Positions 29,157 through 38,894 of a stretch of DNA of 64,000 nt are shown in pieces. This DNA comes from Rubrobacter marinus (GTDB lineage Bacteria > Actinomycetota > Rubrobacteria > Rubrobacterales > Rubrobacteraceae). The stretch is from positions 3,472,001-3,536,000 of the forward strand of contig NZ_CP045121.1 in assembly GCF_011492965.1 (NCBI RefSeq). Direction: 5' to 3'. A model generated the notes under the pieces. That model was not told where the DNA came from and made no database searches. It was given only the letters and a program-made list of their open reading frames with translations. Position 1 is the stretch's first letter. The number at the start of each line of letters is the position of its first letter. A program made the position numbers and the translations under genes.

Positions 29157-30862
29157 TCAGGCCCCGCCTCCCGAGAGCTCGACGGTGTTGAACGCCTCGC
29201 CGCCGGTCGGGCTCGGCTGGTAGCCCTGCACGCCCTCCTGGAAGCCAAGGGCGGCTCCGCGTAGGCGATCGTGGCGACGGGCGCGTCCCGGTTGACGATC
29301 TCCTGCGCCTGAAAGTAGAGGTCCCGGCGCTCGTTCTCGTCGATGGTCGAGGCTGCCCGGTTCAGGAGGTCGTCGAACTCGGGGTTCTTGTAGTAGGCGT
29401 AGTTCTGGGCGTCCTCCGGCGTCGCCGTCTTGCTCGGCAGCAAGACGTTCAGGAAGTTGTCCGGGTCGCCGTTGTCCCCCGTCCAGCCTATAAGGCACAT
29501 GTCGTGGGCCCCGCGCCCGATCTCCTCGAGGTACGTCCCCCACTCCCGCGTCTCGAGCCTCGTCCGGATGCCGACCTCCTCGAGGTCCCGCTGGATCGCC
29601 TGCGCGATCCCCTTCCCGTCGGGCATGTACGGGCGCGGTATCGGCATGTACCAGAGCGTCGTCTCGAAGCCGTCGGGCATGCCCGCCTCGGCGAGAAGCT
29701 GCCTGGACCGCTCGGGTCGTAGGCGTAGGGCTCTATGGAGTCGTTGAAGAACGGCACGGTCGGCGGCATCATGTTCGAGGCGACCTCGGCCGTGTCCCGA
29801 AGAAGGCCTGCACGATCTCCTGCATGTTTATGGCGCTCACGACCGCCTGGCGGACCTGCGGGTCGTCGAACGGCGCCTTCTCCATGTTCATCGCCATGTA
29901 GCTGACGTTCAGCGGCGGCCGGGTGAGGACCTGCAAGCCCGCCTGCTCCACGCTCGGCACGTCGTCGGGGGTGAGCCCGTCGGCCCGGAGAGCTGGTTGC
30001 CGGTGAGCGCCGCCACGCGCGCGGTGTTGTCCGGGATGGAGCGGAAGACGACCCGATCCACGCTCGGACCGCCGCCCCCTCCTCGGCCGGGAGGTCGGTC
30101 CCCACCACTCCTCATTCCTCGCGAGGCGGACCTCCTGGCCCTGGTCCCAGGACTCGAACCTAAACGGCCCCGTCCCGACCGGGTTCTGCCAGAACTCCTC
30201 GACGTTCTCCCGAATGGCCTTCGGCGAGGCGATCCCGAACGGCGCCATCGCCACGTTCCTCAGGAACGGCCCTGCGGCTCCGTGAGGTTGAAGCGCACCG
30301 TCGTCTCGTCCACCGCCTCCACGCTCTCGATGACCGACTCGTCGTCGAAGCCGCCGAACATGGTGTAGTAGGAGAAATCCGCCGTCTGGCTCCCGCCGCC
30401 CGCGTGGAACTCGTTCGAGGTGTCGCGCCAGCGGTCGTAGTTGAACTTGACGGCCTCGGCGTTCAACGGCTCGCCGTCGTGGAACGTAACGCCCTCGCGC
30501 AGCGTGAACGTGTAGACGCGCCCGCCCTCCTCGGGCTCGGGGACCTCGGTGGCGAGCGCCGGGACGACGTCCGTCGTGCCGGGCGCGTAGTCGAGGAGGC
30601 CGTCGAAGATCTGGCGCGTCACGATCAGGGACTCGCCGTCGGTGACGTTGATCGGGTCGAGCCCCACGGAGTCGGCCCCGCGCCCGAAGGTGAAGGTGCT
30701 GCCGCCCTCGCCGCCTCCACCGCCTCCCTGCTGCCCCCCGCCGATGGTCTCGCCGCTCCCGCAGCCCGCCACCCCGAGGAGCGCCGCGCCCGCGAGCCCC
30801 GCCCCGCTCAGCTTGAGAAAGTCGCGGCGGTTCATGCCGCGCAGTCCCCTTATCTCCACCAT
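29157..30862 (-). CDS. dppA: Peptide ABC transporter substrate-binding protein, DppA type (seven frameshifts)
   Basis: A lipoprotein of the SBP_bac_5 family. The N-terminus NRRDFLKLSGAGLAGAALLG is a Tat-type signal with the lipobox VAGC. PINVTDGESLIVTRQIFDGL, GVTFHDGEPLNAEAVKFNYD and NPVGTGPFRFESW are family hallmarks. The gene is cut into pieces by seven apparent single-base losses (near 30271, 30113, 30080, 29987, 29796, 29716 and 29252). Every piece reads on after restoring one G or C. ATG 30862 has the better ribosome site; ATG 30835 starts directly before the twin Arg. No ATPase genes are adjacent. Confidence 0.87.
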
Positions 30863-30973
30863 GAGCGTTCCCTTCTAACCCGTTTGCCACCCACGCGCCC
30901 ATCGAGCACCCACGGTCAATAGGTAACGGCAAATTAACATCGTCCCCACCCGCCGCCACGGGCCGGGCGCGGG

Positions 30974-31386
30974 CTAGGGCGAGACGCCGATCGGCGGGTT
31001 CTCGGCGAACCCGGGATGGCGCGGTCCATAAACACCCAGGGCTGGGCGCTGTCGCACCATATGTTCATCTGCGGCCGGAGCCACGATCGGTCGTCGAGCG
31101 TCCCGCCCCGGATCCAGAGGAGATCCGGCGTGATCGAGACGTCGCTGAGGATGGGCGAGCCGCACCCCGGACAGAACCGGCGCGTGACGGGCCACCCACT
31201 CGCCCCCACGCCCTCGTAGGCCGTGAGACGTCCTTCTATCCGCACGCTCTCCTCGGGGACGGCGACGAGGATCGAGAACGCGGAGCCCGTCTGCTTCTGG
31301 CAATCCTCGCAATGGCACAGCGCGACCAGCTCGGGCTCCGCGTCGACCGAGTAGCGAACACCGCCGCACAAGCAACCGCCAACCAT
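30974..31386 (-). CDS. GFA/CENP-V family zinc protein (one frameshift)
   Basis: About 137 residues with the three cysteine groups of the GFA family: GGCLCGGVRY, CHCEDCQKQTGSAF and RRFCPGCGSPI. The open frame runs past the family end; one G restored near 31011 gives the natural end AIPGFAENPPIGVSP at 30974. Family members bind zinc; some act on S-hydroxymethylglutathione, but most have unknown substrates. Confidence 0.8.
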
Positions 31387-31536
31387 GTTCGGCCTCCGAA
31401 CCTTCCTCTACGGACCCCGCCGGGAACATCCTCGCACGACGACCCGAGCGCGACCCACCCGGCGACGTATTGTCACCCGAGTTACATCTTAGCTCCGGCC
31501 CGACCCTCCGGCAAGGCGACGACCCGGCGTCCGGAT

Positions 31537-32226
31537 CTAGAAGAGGCCCGGCTCCTCGCCGCGCCGCAGGCGGTTCGCGGCGTTGTGGGCCTGACGTGTC
31601 GTCTCGGGAAGCCGGTACTTCGGGGAGCAGGCGAGCACGAGCTCGACGGCGCTCTGCGCGTCGATCCTGTTCCCGACGGAGACGAAGACGGGCGAGACGC
31701 CCTTCCTGGTCCGCACGACCTGCCCGACGACCTCGCCGCGGTGCACGAGCTCGCTCCGGCTCCCCTTCTCGACGCCCGGCTCCTCGTACTTGCCGACGAG
31801 CAGGCTCTTGGCGCACCCGATGCTCGGGACGTCCAGGAACAGCCCCAGCTGGGAGGCGAGCCCGAGCCTGCGCGGATGGGCCAGGCCGTGAGCGTCGAAG
31901 ATCACCGCGTCCACCTCGGTCTCGATCGCGCGGAGCGCTCCCACCACGGGCGGTATCTCCCGGAAGGCGAGGAGCCCCGGCACGTAAGGGAACTCGAGCC
32001 TGGCCTCGTATCCCTTGACCTCGACCACTTCGAGCCCCGGGAAGGTGAGCACGACGACGGTCGCATAGCCCTCGTCGCCCTGGGTGGAGACGTCCGCCCC
32101 CGCAACGTAGCGCACGCCGGAGAGATCCAGCGGCGGCCCCTTCTCGACCCTCGGCGCGAGCTCGCCCTGCAACCGGCGCGCCTCGGCGGGCGTCAGATCG
32201 AACGGGTGCGTCACCTCGACCCTCAA
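31537..32226 (-). CDS. nfi: Endonuclease V
   Basis: The 229-residue protein carries the EndoV hallmarks: metal Asp in VAGADVS, FPYVPGLLAFRE with the catalytic Glu, and the second Asp in VIFDAHGLAHPRRLG. GCAKSLLVG follows, as in the family. It nicks DNA 3' of deaminated bases such as inosine. The TTG start is supported by GGAGG six bases upstream. Confidence 0.92.
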   Translation of the reverse strand: MRVEVTHPFDLTPAEARRLQGELAPRVEKGPPLDLSGVRYVAGADVSTQGDEGYATVVVLTFPGLEVVEVKGYEARLEFPYVPGLLAFREIPPVVGALRAIETEVDAVIFDAHGLAHPRRLGLASQLGLFLDVPSIGCAKSLLVGKYEEPGVEKGSRSELVHRGEVVGQVVRTRKGVSPVFVSVGNRIDAQSAVELVLACSPKYRLPETTRQAHNAANRLRRGEEPGLF

Positions 32227-32524
32227 AGAGATCCTCCAAAGAACGCTAAAGGAGAGAAACTGCGGGAAAAGAACCGATCCGACCGACGGGCTCTGGAGGG
32301 GGGAAACGTCCCGTCGGCCGGGGCTCGGTTAACCAGAACTATACCCTTGCCATATTACGGATACCTTGCCCCCATGTTACGATTTTGTTGCGCTAGCGAA
32401 ACACTTTGGTTACGGATTCCGCTCCTGCTGTGTTTGTCGTCGCTCCCGGCGCCTCAGAGGCTCAACCTCACCCTACGGTTCAGGGTACCACGGGTACAGG
32501 CCGCACGGGGTTTCGCGGCCCGCA

Positions 32525-34192
32525 TCAGGCGACGGTGACCCGGATCGTGTGGTATCCGGTGGCGCCCGAGGGGTGTGGGGGGGTCGGCTCCTCGGTCTGG
32601 GTCTCGCCCTCGCCGTCCGTCGCGCGGACCTTGATGGTGTGCTCGCCGGGCTCGGCGTCCCAGTCGTAGACGTACTGGCGCCAGGTGTCGGGGTCGAGCT
32701 GGGCGGCGAGGCGCGCCTCGTTCCAGGTCTCGCCGTCGTCCGTGGAGACCTCGACCTTGTCGATGCCCTTGTGGGGGGCCCAGGCTACGCCGCCGATGGG
32801 GATGCGTCCGGCCTGCGGGCGGTCGCCGTCCTTGACCGTGTCGATGCGCGACTGGGTCTTTACCGGGCCCTCCTTCGTCCAGGTGCGCTGGATCCAGTAC
32901 GCGTCGTAGTCCCAGTCCGTCAGCTCGATCTCGGTGAGCCACTTGGTCGCGGAGACGTAGCCGTAGATGCCGGGGACGACGAGGCGGACCGGGTAGCCGT
33001 GCTTGACCGGAAGCTCCGAGTCGTTCATCCCGAACGCCACGAGCGCGTCGCGGCCGTCGAGGGCGATCTCCGTCTTGAAGCCGCCCGTCCAGCCGTCCGC
33101 GCTCCTGCCGATGAGCTGCTCGGAGGCCCGCCCGATGTTCTCCCGGCTCACCCCGGCCTCCTTCAGCACGTCCGAGAGCAGGACGCCGGTCCAGCGCGCG
33201 TTCGAGACCAGCCCGCCGCCGACCTCGTTGGAGACGCAGGAGAGCGTCACGTCGGACTCGCGCGTCGGCATGTCGAGCAGATCCTTGTACGTAAAAGAGA
33301 CCGGGTTCTCGACCGCGCCCTTGACGTTCAGCTTCCACCGGTCGACGTTTATGCGCGGCGAGGAGAGGACGGTGTCTATAAGGTAGAACTCGTCGTTGGG
33401 TGTCATAAGGGGCGGCATGCCGGGGACGTCGATGGAGGCCGCGGCGGGGGGAGGCGGCAGGGTCTCGTGGAGCGCCGCGCCCCCCTTGCCGCCAACCTGG
33501 ATGGGTCCGGCCGCGGCCGTCTCTTCGCCGCCGCCGCCGGAGAGCGCCCGTCCCGTCCCCGCGGCGGTGAGGCCGACCACGGCCGCCGCACCGCCCAGCG
33601 CCAGAAAGTTCTTCCGGGGCACCGCGATGCCGCGGGTGGAGTGCGCCTCCCTGTGGCGGACGTTCATTATCGGTGCGTCGCGGGTCTCGCCGGCCCCGGG
33701 CGCGTCCTGGGCAGGGGCGGCCTCCCCCTTCGCCGGCGTCTCGGCGCGGAGGTCGGACATGCGGACCAGGTAGTCCGCGAACCAGGCGCCGAGGCCCAGG
33801 GCGCCCAGGATCGTGAGGATCGCCGGGATCGGGGCGATAAACGGCTCGGTGAAGGCGGCCACGAGCGCGATCGCTCCGAGCCCCACCACGCCGAGGAGGG
33901 CCGCGAGCCGCGAGCGGAGGCTGAGGACGCCGAGGAGACCGGCGACCACGAGCGAGCCCACCACCGTCGAGGCTATGAGCACGGGTATGTCGGCGGTGCC
34001 GAGCGTTTCTATCGCCTGGGTAGCGAAGCCGCCGGGCGTCAGCTCTATGATCCGCTGCGCGATGGCCAGAAACACCGACGGGACCAGGTCGTAGATTCCG
34101 TGTACGAGCTCCGCGAGCCCGAACGCCAGGATGGCCCCGACCGCGCCCGCGGCGAAAGCCCTCATCTTCCTATTCAAAGCACCACTCTCCAC
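32525..34192 (-). CDS. Membrane-anchored sulfite-oxidase-like molybdenum enzyme
   Basis: A 555-residue fusion. Residues about 12-140 form four membrane helices (AFAAGAVGAILAFGLAELVH is the first). A linker and a hydrophobic segment after RKNFLALGGAAAV follow. The SUOX-fold domain then shows the molybdenum-ligating Cys in TLSCVSNEVGG, RWTGVLLSDVLKEAG, MNDSELPVKHGYPVRLVVPG and YGYVSATKWLTEIEL. The C-terminus is the Mo-co dimerisation Ig-like domain (IDKVEVSTDDGETW). Topology suggests the catalytic domain faces outside. Sulfite or a related oxyanion is the expected substrate class. Confidence 0.88.
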   Translation of the reverse strand: MESGALNRKMRAFAAGAVGAILAFGLAELVHGIYDLVPSVFLAIAQRIIELTPGGFATQAIETLGTADIPVLIASTVVGSLVVAGLLGVLSLRSRLAALLGVVGLGAIALVAAFTEPFIAPIPAILTILGALGLGAWFADYLVRMSDLRAETPAKGEAAPAQDAPGAGETRDAPIMNVRHREAHSTRGIAVPRKNFLALGGAAAVVGLTAAGTGRALSGGGGEETAAAGPIQVGGKGGAALHETLPPPPAAASIDVPGMPPLMTPNDEFYLIDTVLSSPRINVDRWKLNVKGAVENPVSFTYKDLLDMPTRESDVTLSCVSNEVGGGLVSNARWTGVLLSDVLKEAGVSRENIGRASEQLIGRSADGWTGGFKTEIALDGRDALVAFGMNDSELPVKHGYPVRLVVPGIYGYVSATKWLTEIELTDWDYDAYWIQRTWTKEGPVKTQSRIDTVKDGDRPQAGRIPIGGVAWAPHKGIDKVEVSTDDGETWNEARLAAQLDPDTWRQYVYDWDAEPGEHTIKVRATDGEGETQTEEPTPPHPSGATGYHTIRVTVA

Positions 34193-34368
34193 TCCCTGTT
34201 CGCCGGGTACGGCTCCGGCAAGACATCCGCGTTCCGTACGGACAGAGTCTACTACCGGGCCTCCGTCCGACCTCTAAAAGAGATCACGTATGGTCTACGG
34301 CGGGGGCGCGGGGCACGGATCATTCCTGCGCCCATCATCGGGGTTTCGGGCCCGGGGAGCGCCGTACC

Positions 34369-34397
34369 TTGACACGCCGCTCCCTTACGGCTACAAA
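34369..34397 (+). promoter_or_regulatory. Promoter of ileS T-box transcript
   Basis: TTGACA (34369-34374) and TACAAA (34392-34397) with a 17-bp spacer, just before the T-box leader. Confidence 0.75.
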
Positions 34398-34404
34398 AGC
34401 CTTA

Positions 34405-34705
34405 CAGGCGACGACGGGAACGAGTAGGGTCGGAGAGCGTCGAGAGAGCGAGCCGGGGACGGTGGGAGCCCGGCGCGGCGTCCGGCCCGAAGATCCTCCC
34501 GGAGCCGCCGGTCCCAAAGCGAAGGGCCGCGAGGGGTTCCCCCCGTTCCCCAGGCGTTAGTAGGTCCGGCCGGGCGAGCCCGTTACAGCGAGTACGCGAG
34601 AGGTCCGGGGAGTCCCGGACAAGTGGGGTGGTACCGCGAGGGTTCTCTACGAGGCCCCGTCCCTACGGTGGAGGAAGGAGTTGCTCCCTCCGTAGGGGCG
34701 GGGGC
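34405..34705 (+). promoter_or_regulatory. T-box riboswitch, isoleucine specific, upstream of ileS
   Basis: Conserved T-box elements appear in order: ACGAGTAG (about 34420), AGAGAGCGAGCCGGGGACGG then TGGGAGCCCGG for the distal stem I, and the specifier segment CCGAAGATCCTCC, in which ATC (Ile) is at 34493-34495. The antiterminator signature GGTGGTACCGCG follows at 34628-34639. A 15-bp hairpin (34654-34668 with 34690-34705, one G-T wobble and a one-base bulge) then ends just before the ileS ribosome site. Uncharged tRNA-Ile should favour expression. The hairpin has no U-tract, so attenuation may be translational. Confidence 0.88.
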
Positions 34706-34727
34706 TATTATACGAGAGGCGTTGCGT

Positions 34728-37700
34728 ATGGCGTTTGATGCGGTTGGATCGCGGGTGAGCTTCCCGAAGCTCGAAGAGGAGATGCTCGGGCTGTGGCGCG
34801 AGATCGGGGCTTTCGAGAAGTCCGTGGAGAGCCGTCCGGAGGACAACCCGTTCGTCTTCTACGAGGGCCCGCCGACGGCGAACGGACGGCCGGGCTTCCA
34901 CCACGCCCTCGCCCGCGCCTTCAAGGACCTCGTCCCCCGCTACAAGACCATGCAGGGCTTCCGGGTCGAGCGCAAGGGCGGCTGGGACTGCCACGGCCTC
35001 CCCGTCGAGCTCCAGGTCGAGAAGGAGCTCGGGCTCTCCGGCAAGGGCGACGTGGAGAGATACGGCATAGAAGAGTTCAACCGCCTCTGCCGCGAGTCCG
35101 TCTTCCGCTACGTCGAGGAGTGGCGCGAGATGAGCGCCCGCCTCGGCTTCTGGGTGGACATGGACGACGCCTACTGGACCCTGAACAACTCCTACATCGA
35201 GAGCGTTTGGTGGGCCCTCAAGACCCTGCACGAGCGCGACCTCCTCTACGAGGGCTACAAGGTCACGGCCCACTGCCCGCGCGACCAGACCTCCCTCTCC
35301 TCCGCCGAGGTCGCGATGGGCTACGAGACCGTCACCGACCCGAGCGTCTACGCGAAGCTCCCGCTCGTCGACGACCCGGAGACCTCGCTCCTGATCTGGA
35401 CGACCACCCCCTGGACCCTCGTCTCGAACACCGCCGTCGCGGCGAGCCCGGAGGTCGAGTACGCGACCGTGCGGACCGGCGGCGAGAAGCTGATCCTGGC
35501 GCGCGAGCTCGTCGGGAAGGCCCTCGGCGAGGGCGAGCACGAGGTCCTGGAGACGAGGAGCGGGCGCGAGCTCGAGGGGACGAAGTACCGCCGCCCGTTC
35601 GAGTACGTCCCCGTCGAGGAGTCGCCGAACCTCTTCACGGTCGTCCTCGGCGACCACGTGACGACGACGGAGGGGACGGGGCTCGTGCACACGGCCCCCG
35701 CCTACGGCGAGGACGACGCGAGGATGGGGAGGCGTTACGGCCTGCCGACGATCCACCCCGTCAAGCCGGACGGCGCCTTCGACGAGCGCGTGGGCGAGTT
35801 CGCCGGCGTCTTCGTGAAGGAGGCGGACCCCGGCCTCGTCGAGGAGCTCCGGGAGACGGGCTTCCTCTACCGGGCCGAGGACTACGAGCACTCCTACCCC
35901 CACTGCTGGCGCTGCGGCACCCCGCTCCTGTACTACGCCAAAAAGGCCTGGTACGCGCGGACGACGGCCGTCCTCGACGACCTGCTGCGGGAGAACGAGG
36001 GCATAAACTGGGTCCCCGAGCACGTAAAGTGGGGCCGCTTCGGCGACTGGCTGCGCAACAACGTCGACTGGGCCCTCTCCCGCGAGCGCTACTGGGGGAC
36101 CCCGCTGCCGGTGTGGCGCTGCGAGGAGGGCCACGTCACCGTCGTCGGGAGCGTCGCGGAGCTTGGGGAGAGGGCCACGGGCCCCGTCCCCGACGACCTG
36201 CACCGCCCCTATATAGACGACGTACGGGTGAGGTGCTCCGGGTGCGAGCGGGAGGCGACGCGCGTCCCCGAGGTTTTGGACGCCTGGTTCGACTCCGGGA
36301 GCATGCCGTTCGCCCAGCAGCACTACCCGTTCGACGAGACGGAGGAGGGCTTCGAGCGCCACTTCCCGGCGGACTTTATCTCCGAGGGGGTGGACCAGAC
36401 GCGGGGCTGGTTCTACTCGCTGCTCGCCGCCTCGACGATGCTCTTCGGCAGGAGCCCGTACAAGACCTGCATGGTCCTCGGACACGTCCTCGACTCCGAG
36501 GGCAAGAAGATGAGCAAGAGCCGGGGGAACATCGTGGACCCGTGGGAGGTCTTCGGGGAGCAGGGCGCGGATGCGCTTCGGTGGGCGCTCTACACGGCGA
36601 CGAGCCCCGGCAACCCCCGCCGCTTCTCCCGCGAGCAGGTCGACGAGGCGGTCCGAAAGCACCTCCTCACCCTCTGGAACACCTACTCCTTCTTCGTCAC
36701 CTACGCCCGGATAGACGGCTTCGACCCCGCGCGCGACTACGTCGAGCCCGAGAACCGGAGCCTCATGGACCGCTGGGCGCTCTCGGAGCTCCAGCTCACG
36801 GTCCGCGCCGTGACCGAGAAGATGGACGCCTACGACGTTACGGCGGCGGGACGGGCGCTCGGTGAGTTCGTGGACGAGCTCTCGAACTGGTACGTGAGGC
36901 GCAGTAGGCGGCGCTTCTGGAAGGCCGAGGACGACGGCGACAAGAAGGCCGCCCACTCCACCCTCTACGAGTGCCTGACGGCGGTAGCGAAGCTCTCCGC
37001 GCCCTTCACCCCGTTCGTCGCGGAGGCCATCTACCAGAACCTCGTGGTGAACGCGGACGCCGGGGCACCGGAGAGCGTGCACCTGGCGGACTGGCCGAAG
37101 GTCGACGAGGGCCTCGTGGACGAGGGGCTCTCCCGGCGGATGGCGGCGGCGCGGAGGGTCGTGACCCTGGGCAGGGCGGCGAGGAACGCGGCGGCGATCA
37201 AGACGCGCCAGCCCCTGCGCGAGGTCGTGGTCGTGCAGGAGGAAGGGGACGGGGAGCTCCGAAAGGGCGTCGAGGCGCTCGCGCCGATCGTGCTCGACGA
37301 GCTGAACGTCAAGGAGCTCCGGTTCGGGGAGGCCGAGAGCATCCTGGCCTACGACCTGAAGCCGAACCTCGGGATCGTCGGGCCGAAGTACGGCAAGCTC
37401 GTGCCCGGCATCAGGAGGGCCTTGTCGGAGGCGCCGGTCGAGGTCGGGGCCCGGGCGGCGGCGGGGGAGAGCGTCTCCGTCGAGGTGGACGGCGAGCGGG
37501 TGGAGCTCTCGCCCGAGGAGCTCCTGGTGGAGCCCAGGGAGCGGGAGGGGTACGCGCTGGTGCGCGAGGGCGACCTCGCCGTCGCCCTGAAGACGGAGCT
37601 CGACGACGAGCTCGTGGACGAGGGGCTCGTGCGGGAGCTCGTGCACAAGGTCCAGACCCTGAGGAGGGAGAAGGGGTTCGAGATCGAGGACACCGTCTCG

Positions 37701-37904
37701 GTGGAGCTCGGCGGGAGCGCCCGCGTCAACCGCCTCCTCGAGGGTGCCTGGGGCGACTACTTCAAGAGCGAGGTCCTGGCCCGGGACCTCAAGCTGGACG
37801 GCGAGGCGGACGGCTCCCCCGACGGCGCGGAGAGCATGAGCGTCGAGGGCGAGAAGCTCCGGGTCAGGGTGGAGCCCTTCGGCCCTACGGGGCCGAATGA
37901 GTAA
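34728..37904 (+). CDS. ileS: Isoleucyl-tRNA synthetase, eukaryote-like type 2, with GXHH motif
   Basis: A 1058-residue class I synthetase from ATG 34728, with GAGAGG upstream; the longer upstream frame is leader RNA. Residues 45-60 read YEGPPTANGRPGFHHA. GWDCHGLPVE, the editing-domain TTEGTGLVHTAPAYGEDD, the FDSGSMPFAQ segment, and KKMSKSRGN (KMSKS at about 594-598) follow. There is no C-terminal zinc finger, and length and wording fit the IleRS2 class. The usual HIGH signature is replaced by GFHH at residues 56-59. The enzyme charges tRNA-Ile and is controlled by the T-box leader. Confidence 0.95.
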   Translation: MAFDAVGSRVSFPKLEEEMLGLWREIGAFEKSVESRPEDNPFVFYEGPPTANGRPGFHHALARAFKDLVPRYKTMQGFRVERKGGWDCHGLPVELQVEKELGLSGKGDVERYGIEEFNRLCRESVFRYVEEWREMSARLGFWVDMDDAYWTLNNSYIESVWWALKTLHERDLLYEGYKVTAHCPRDQTSLSSAEVAMGYETVTDPSVYAKLPLVDDPETSLLIWTTTPWTLVSNTAVAASPEVEYATVRTGGEKLILARELVGKALGEGEHEVLETRSGRELEGTKYRRPFEYVPVEESPNLFTVVLGDHVTTTEGTGLVHTAPAYGEDDARMGRRYGLPTIHPVKPDGAFDERVGEFAGVFVKEADPGLVEELRETGFLYRAEDYEHSYPHCWRCGTPLLYYAKKAWYARTTAVLDDLLRENEGINWVPEHVKWGRFGDWLRNNVDWALSRERYWGTPLPVWRCEEGHVTVVGSVAELGERATGPVPDDLHRPYIDDVRVRCSGCEREATRVPEVLDAWFDSGSMPFAQQHYPFDETEEGFERHFPADFISEGVDQTRGWFYSLLAASTMLFGRSPYKTCMVLGHVLDSEGKKMSKSRGNIVDPWEVFGEQGADALRWALYTATSPGNPRRFSREQVDEAVRKHLLTLWNTYSFFVTYARIDGFDPARDYVEPENRSLMDRWALSELQLTVRAVTEKMDAYDVTAAGRALGEFVDELSNWYVRRSRRRFWKAEDDGDKKAAHSTLYECLTAVAKLSAPFTPFVAEAIYQNLVVNADAGAPESVHLADWPKVDEGLVDEGLSRRMAAARRVVTLGRAARNAAAIKTRQPLREVVVVQEEGDGELRKGVEALAPIVLDELNVKELRFGEAESILAYDLKPNLGIVGPKYGKLVPGIRRALSEAPVEVGARAAAGESVSVEVDGERVELSPEELLVEPREREGYALVREGDLAVALKTELDDELVDEGLVRELVHKVQTLRREKGFEIEDTVSVELGGSARVNRLLEGAWGDYFKSEVLARDLKLDGEADGSPDGAESMSVEGEKLRVRVEPFGPTGPNE

Positions 37905-37979
37905 AGCCCGAAAAGGGTATGATGAGGGCTTGGCGTTGTTCGACGCAGTCGGTGAGCAGAGGCGAGAGGGAGGTACGAG

Positions 37980-38417
37980 GTGTTCGGGAGCAGATCGCGG
38001 ACGGAGAAATTGAAGAGGGGGGCTGTCAACGGGTCTGCCCTTGCCGCCGCCTACGCGGGGGCGAGGCCGGTCGCCGAGAGGCTCCTCTACGACGACGACC
38101 TCAGGGACAACATCCGCGTCCTGATCGAGTCTTCCCGCAAGGTCTTGGACGAGCTCTCCGACGAGAGCCCGCAGGAGATCGTGGCGAGGCTCTGGGACGA
38201 CGACAAGGTCCGCGACCAGGTCGAGTCGGCGGTCGGCGCCATCCAGGAGGGCTCGAAGAGGGTGCGCGGCGAGAAGGTACGCAAGAGGGGCGGCGGCTCC
38301 GGGAGGCTCCTGCTGGTCCTGGCCGCCGGCGCGGGCTTCCTCTTCCTGAGCCCGAGGACCGGCCCCCAGGCCCGCCGCATCGCCGGCGACATCTTCAAGG
38401 CCCTCAGGTCCGGCTAG
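37980..38417 (+). CDS. Hypothetical protein with C-terminal membrane helix
   Basis: A 145-residue protein from GTG 37980, behind GAGGGAGGTACGAG. A charged helical region (YDDDLRDNIRVLIESSRKVL and WDDDKVRDQVESAVGAIQEG) is followed by one hydrophobic segment (RLLLVLAAGAGFLFLSP). It resembles small YtxH-like envelope proteins in layout only. It ends in a strong terminator. Confidence 0.7.
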   Translation: MFGSRSRTEKLKRGAVNGSALAAAYAGARPVAERLLYDDDLRDNIRVLIESSRKVLDELSDESPQEIVARLWDDDKVRDQVESAVGAIQEGSKRVRGEKVRKRGGGSGRLLLVLAAGAGFLFLSPRTGPQARRIAGDIFKALRSG

Positions 38418-38440
38418 ACCCCGAGCTAGCGACAAAGAAA

Positions 38441-38473
38441 CAGAGGCCCCGCTCTTATCGAGCGGGGCCTCTG
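38441..38473. terminator. Strong hairpin terminator
   Basis: Perfect 13-bp arms (38441-38453 with 38461-38473), 7-base loop, followed by CCTTTTA. It lies between convergent genes and probably serves both. Confidence 0.8.
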
Positions 38474-38477
38474 CCTT

Positions 38478-38894
38478 TTAGTACAGGGGCTTGAAGGTCG
38501 GGCAGAGCAGGTCGACCACCCGATCGAAGGCCCTGGCGCCCTCCCGGCCCCCGGCCGCCTCGACGAAGCGGCCCCGGAGCGCGGCGAGCCCCGCCATGAC
38601 CTCGGTGCGCGCCCTCTCCGCCCTGTTGCGGGCGCTCTCGCTCGGGATGCCGGCCTTCTCCAGGCGCTCGGCGCGCTCCCCGAGCCGTTCGGCTCGCTCG
38701 AGGTTTGTGGCCTGGGACCGGAGGTACTCCCGGATCATGCCGGCCGCCCGGGACTCGAGCACGGGCGGTACGGCCTCTCCTTCGCGGGGCGTCCCGGCGC
38801 GGCCGCGCAGCGCGGAGCTCGCCCGCGGCGGCAGGAGCCTGCGGGGGATCCAGGACCGGAGAGATCTGAAAAACGGTAAACTGCTCTCACTCAT
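38478..38894 (-). CDS. Hypothetical helical protein
   Basis: A 138-residue basic, helical protein (NLERAERLGERAERLEKAGI) ending CPTFKPLY. I use ATG 38894 as start. That codon overlaps the ATG of the divergent lipoprotein gene, so at least one of the two starts may be wrong. No family is recognised. Confidence 0.55.
   Translation of the reverse strand: MSESSLPFFRSLRSWIPRRLLPPRASSALRGRAGTPREGEAVPPVLESRAAGMIREYLRSQATNLERAERLGERAERLEKAGIPSESARNRAERARTEVMAGLAALRGRFVEAAGGREGARAFDRVVDLLCPTFKPLY

Noticed and set aside
16663-31386. Genuine pseudogenisation of the biotin carboxylase, Pxp, CoxL and Dpp genes
   Set aside because: All defects are single G or C losses at homopolymers, with intact motifs on both sides and no premature drift, which fits sequencing error better than decay.
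34647-38435. Minus-strand frame of 1262 codons opposite ileS
   Set aside because: Shadow of the ileS coding strand; the plus-strand protein has all IleRS motifs, while the antisense one matches nothing.
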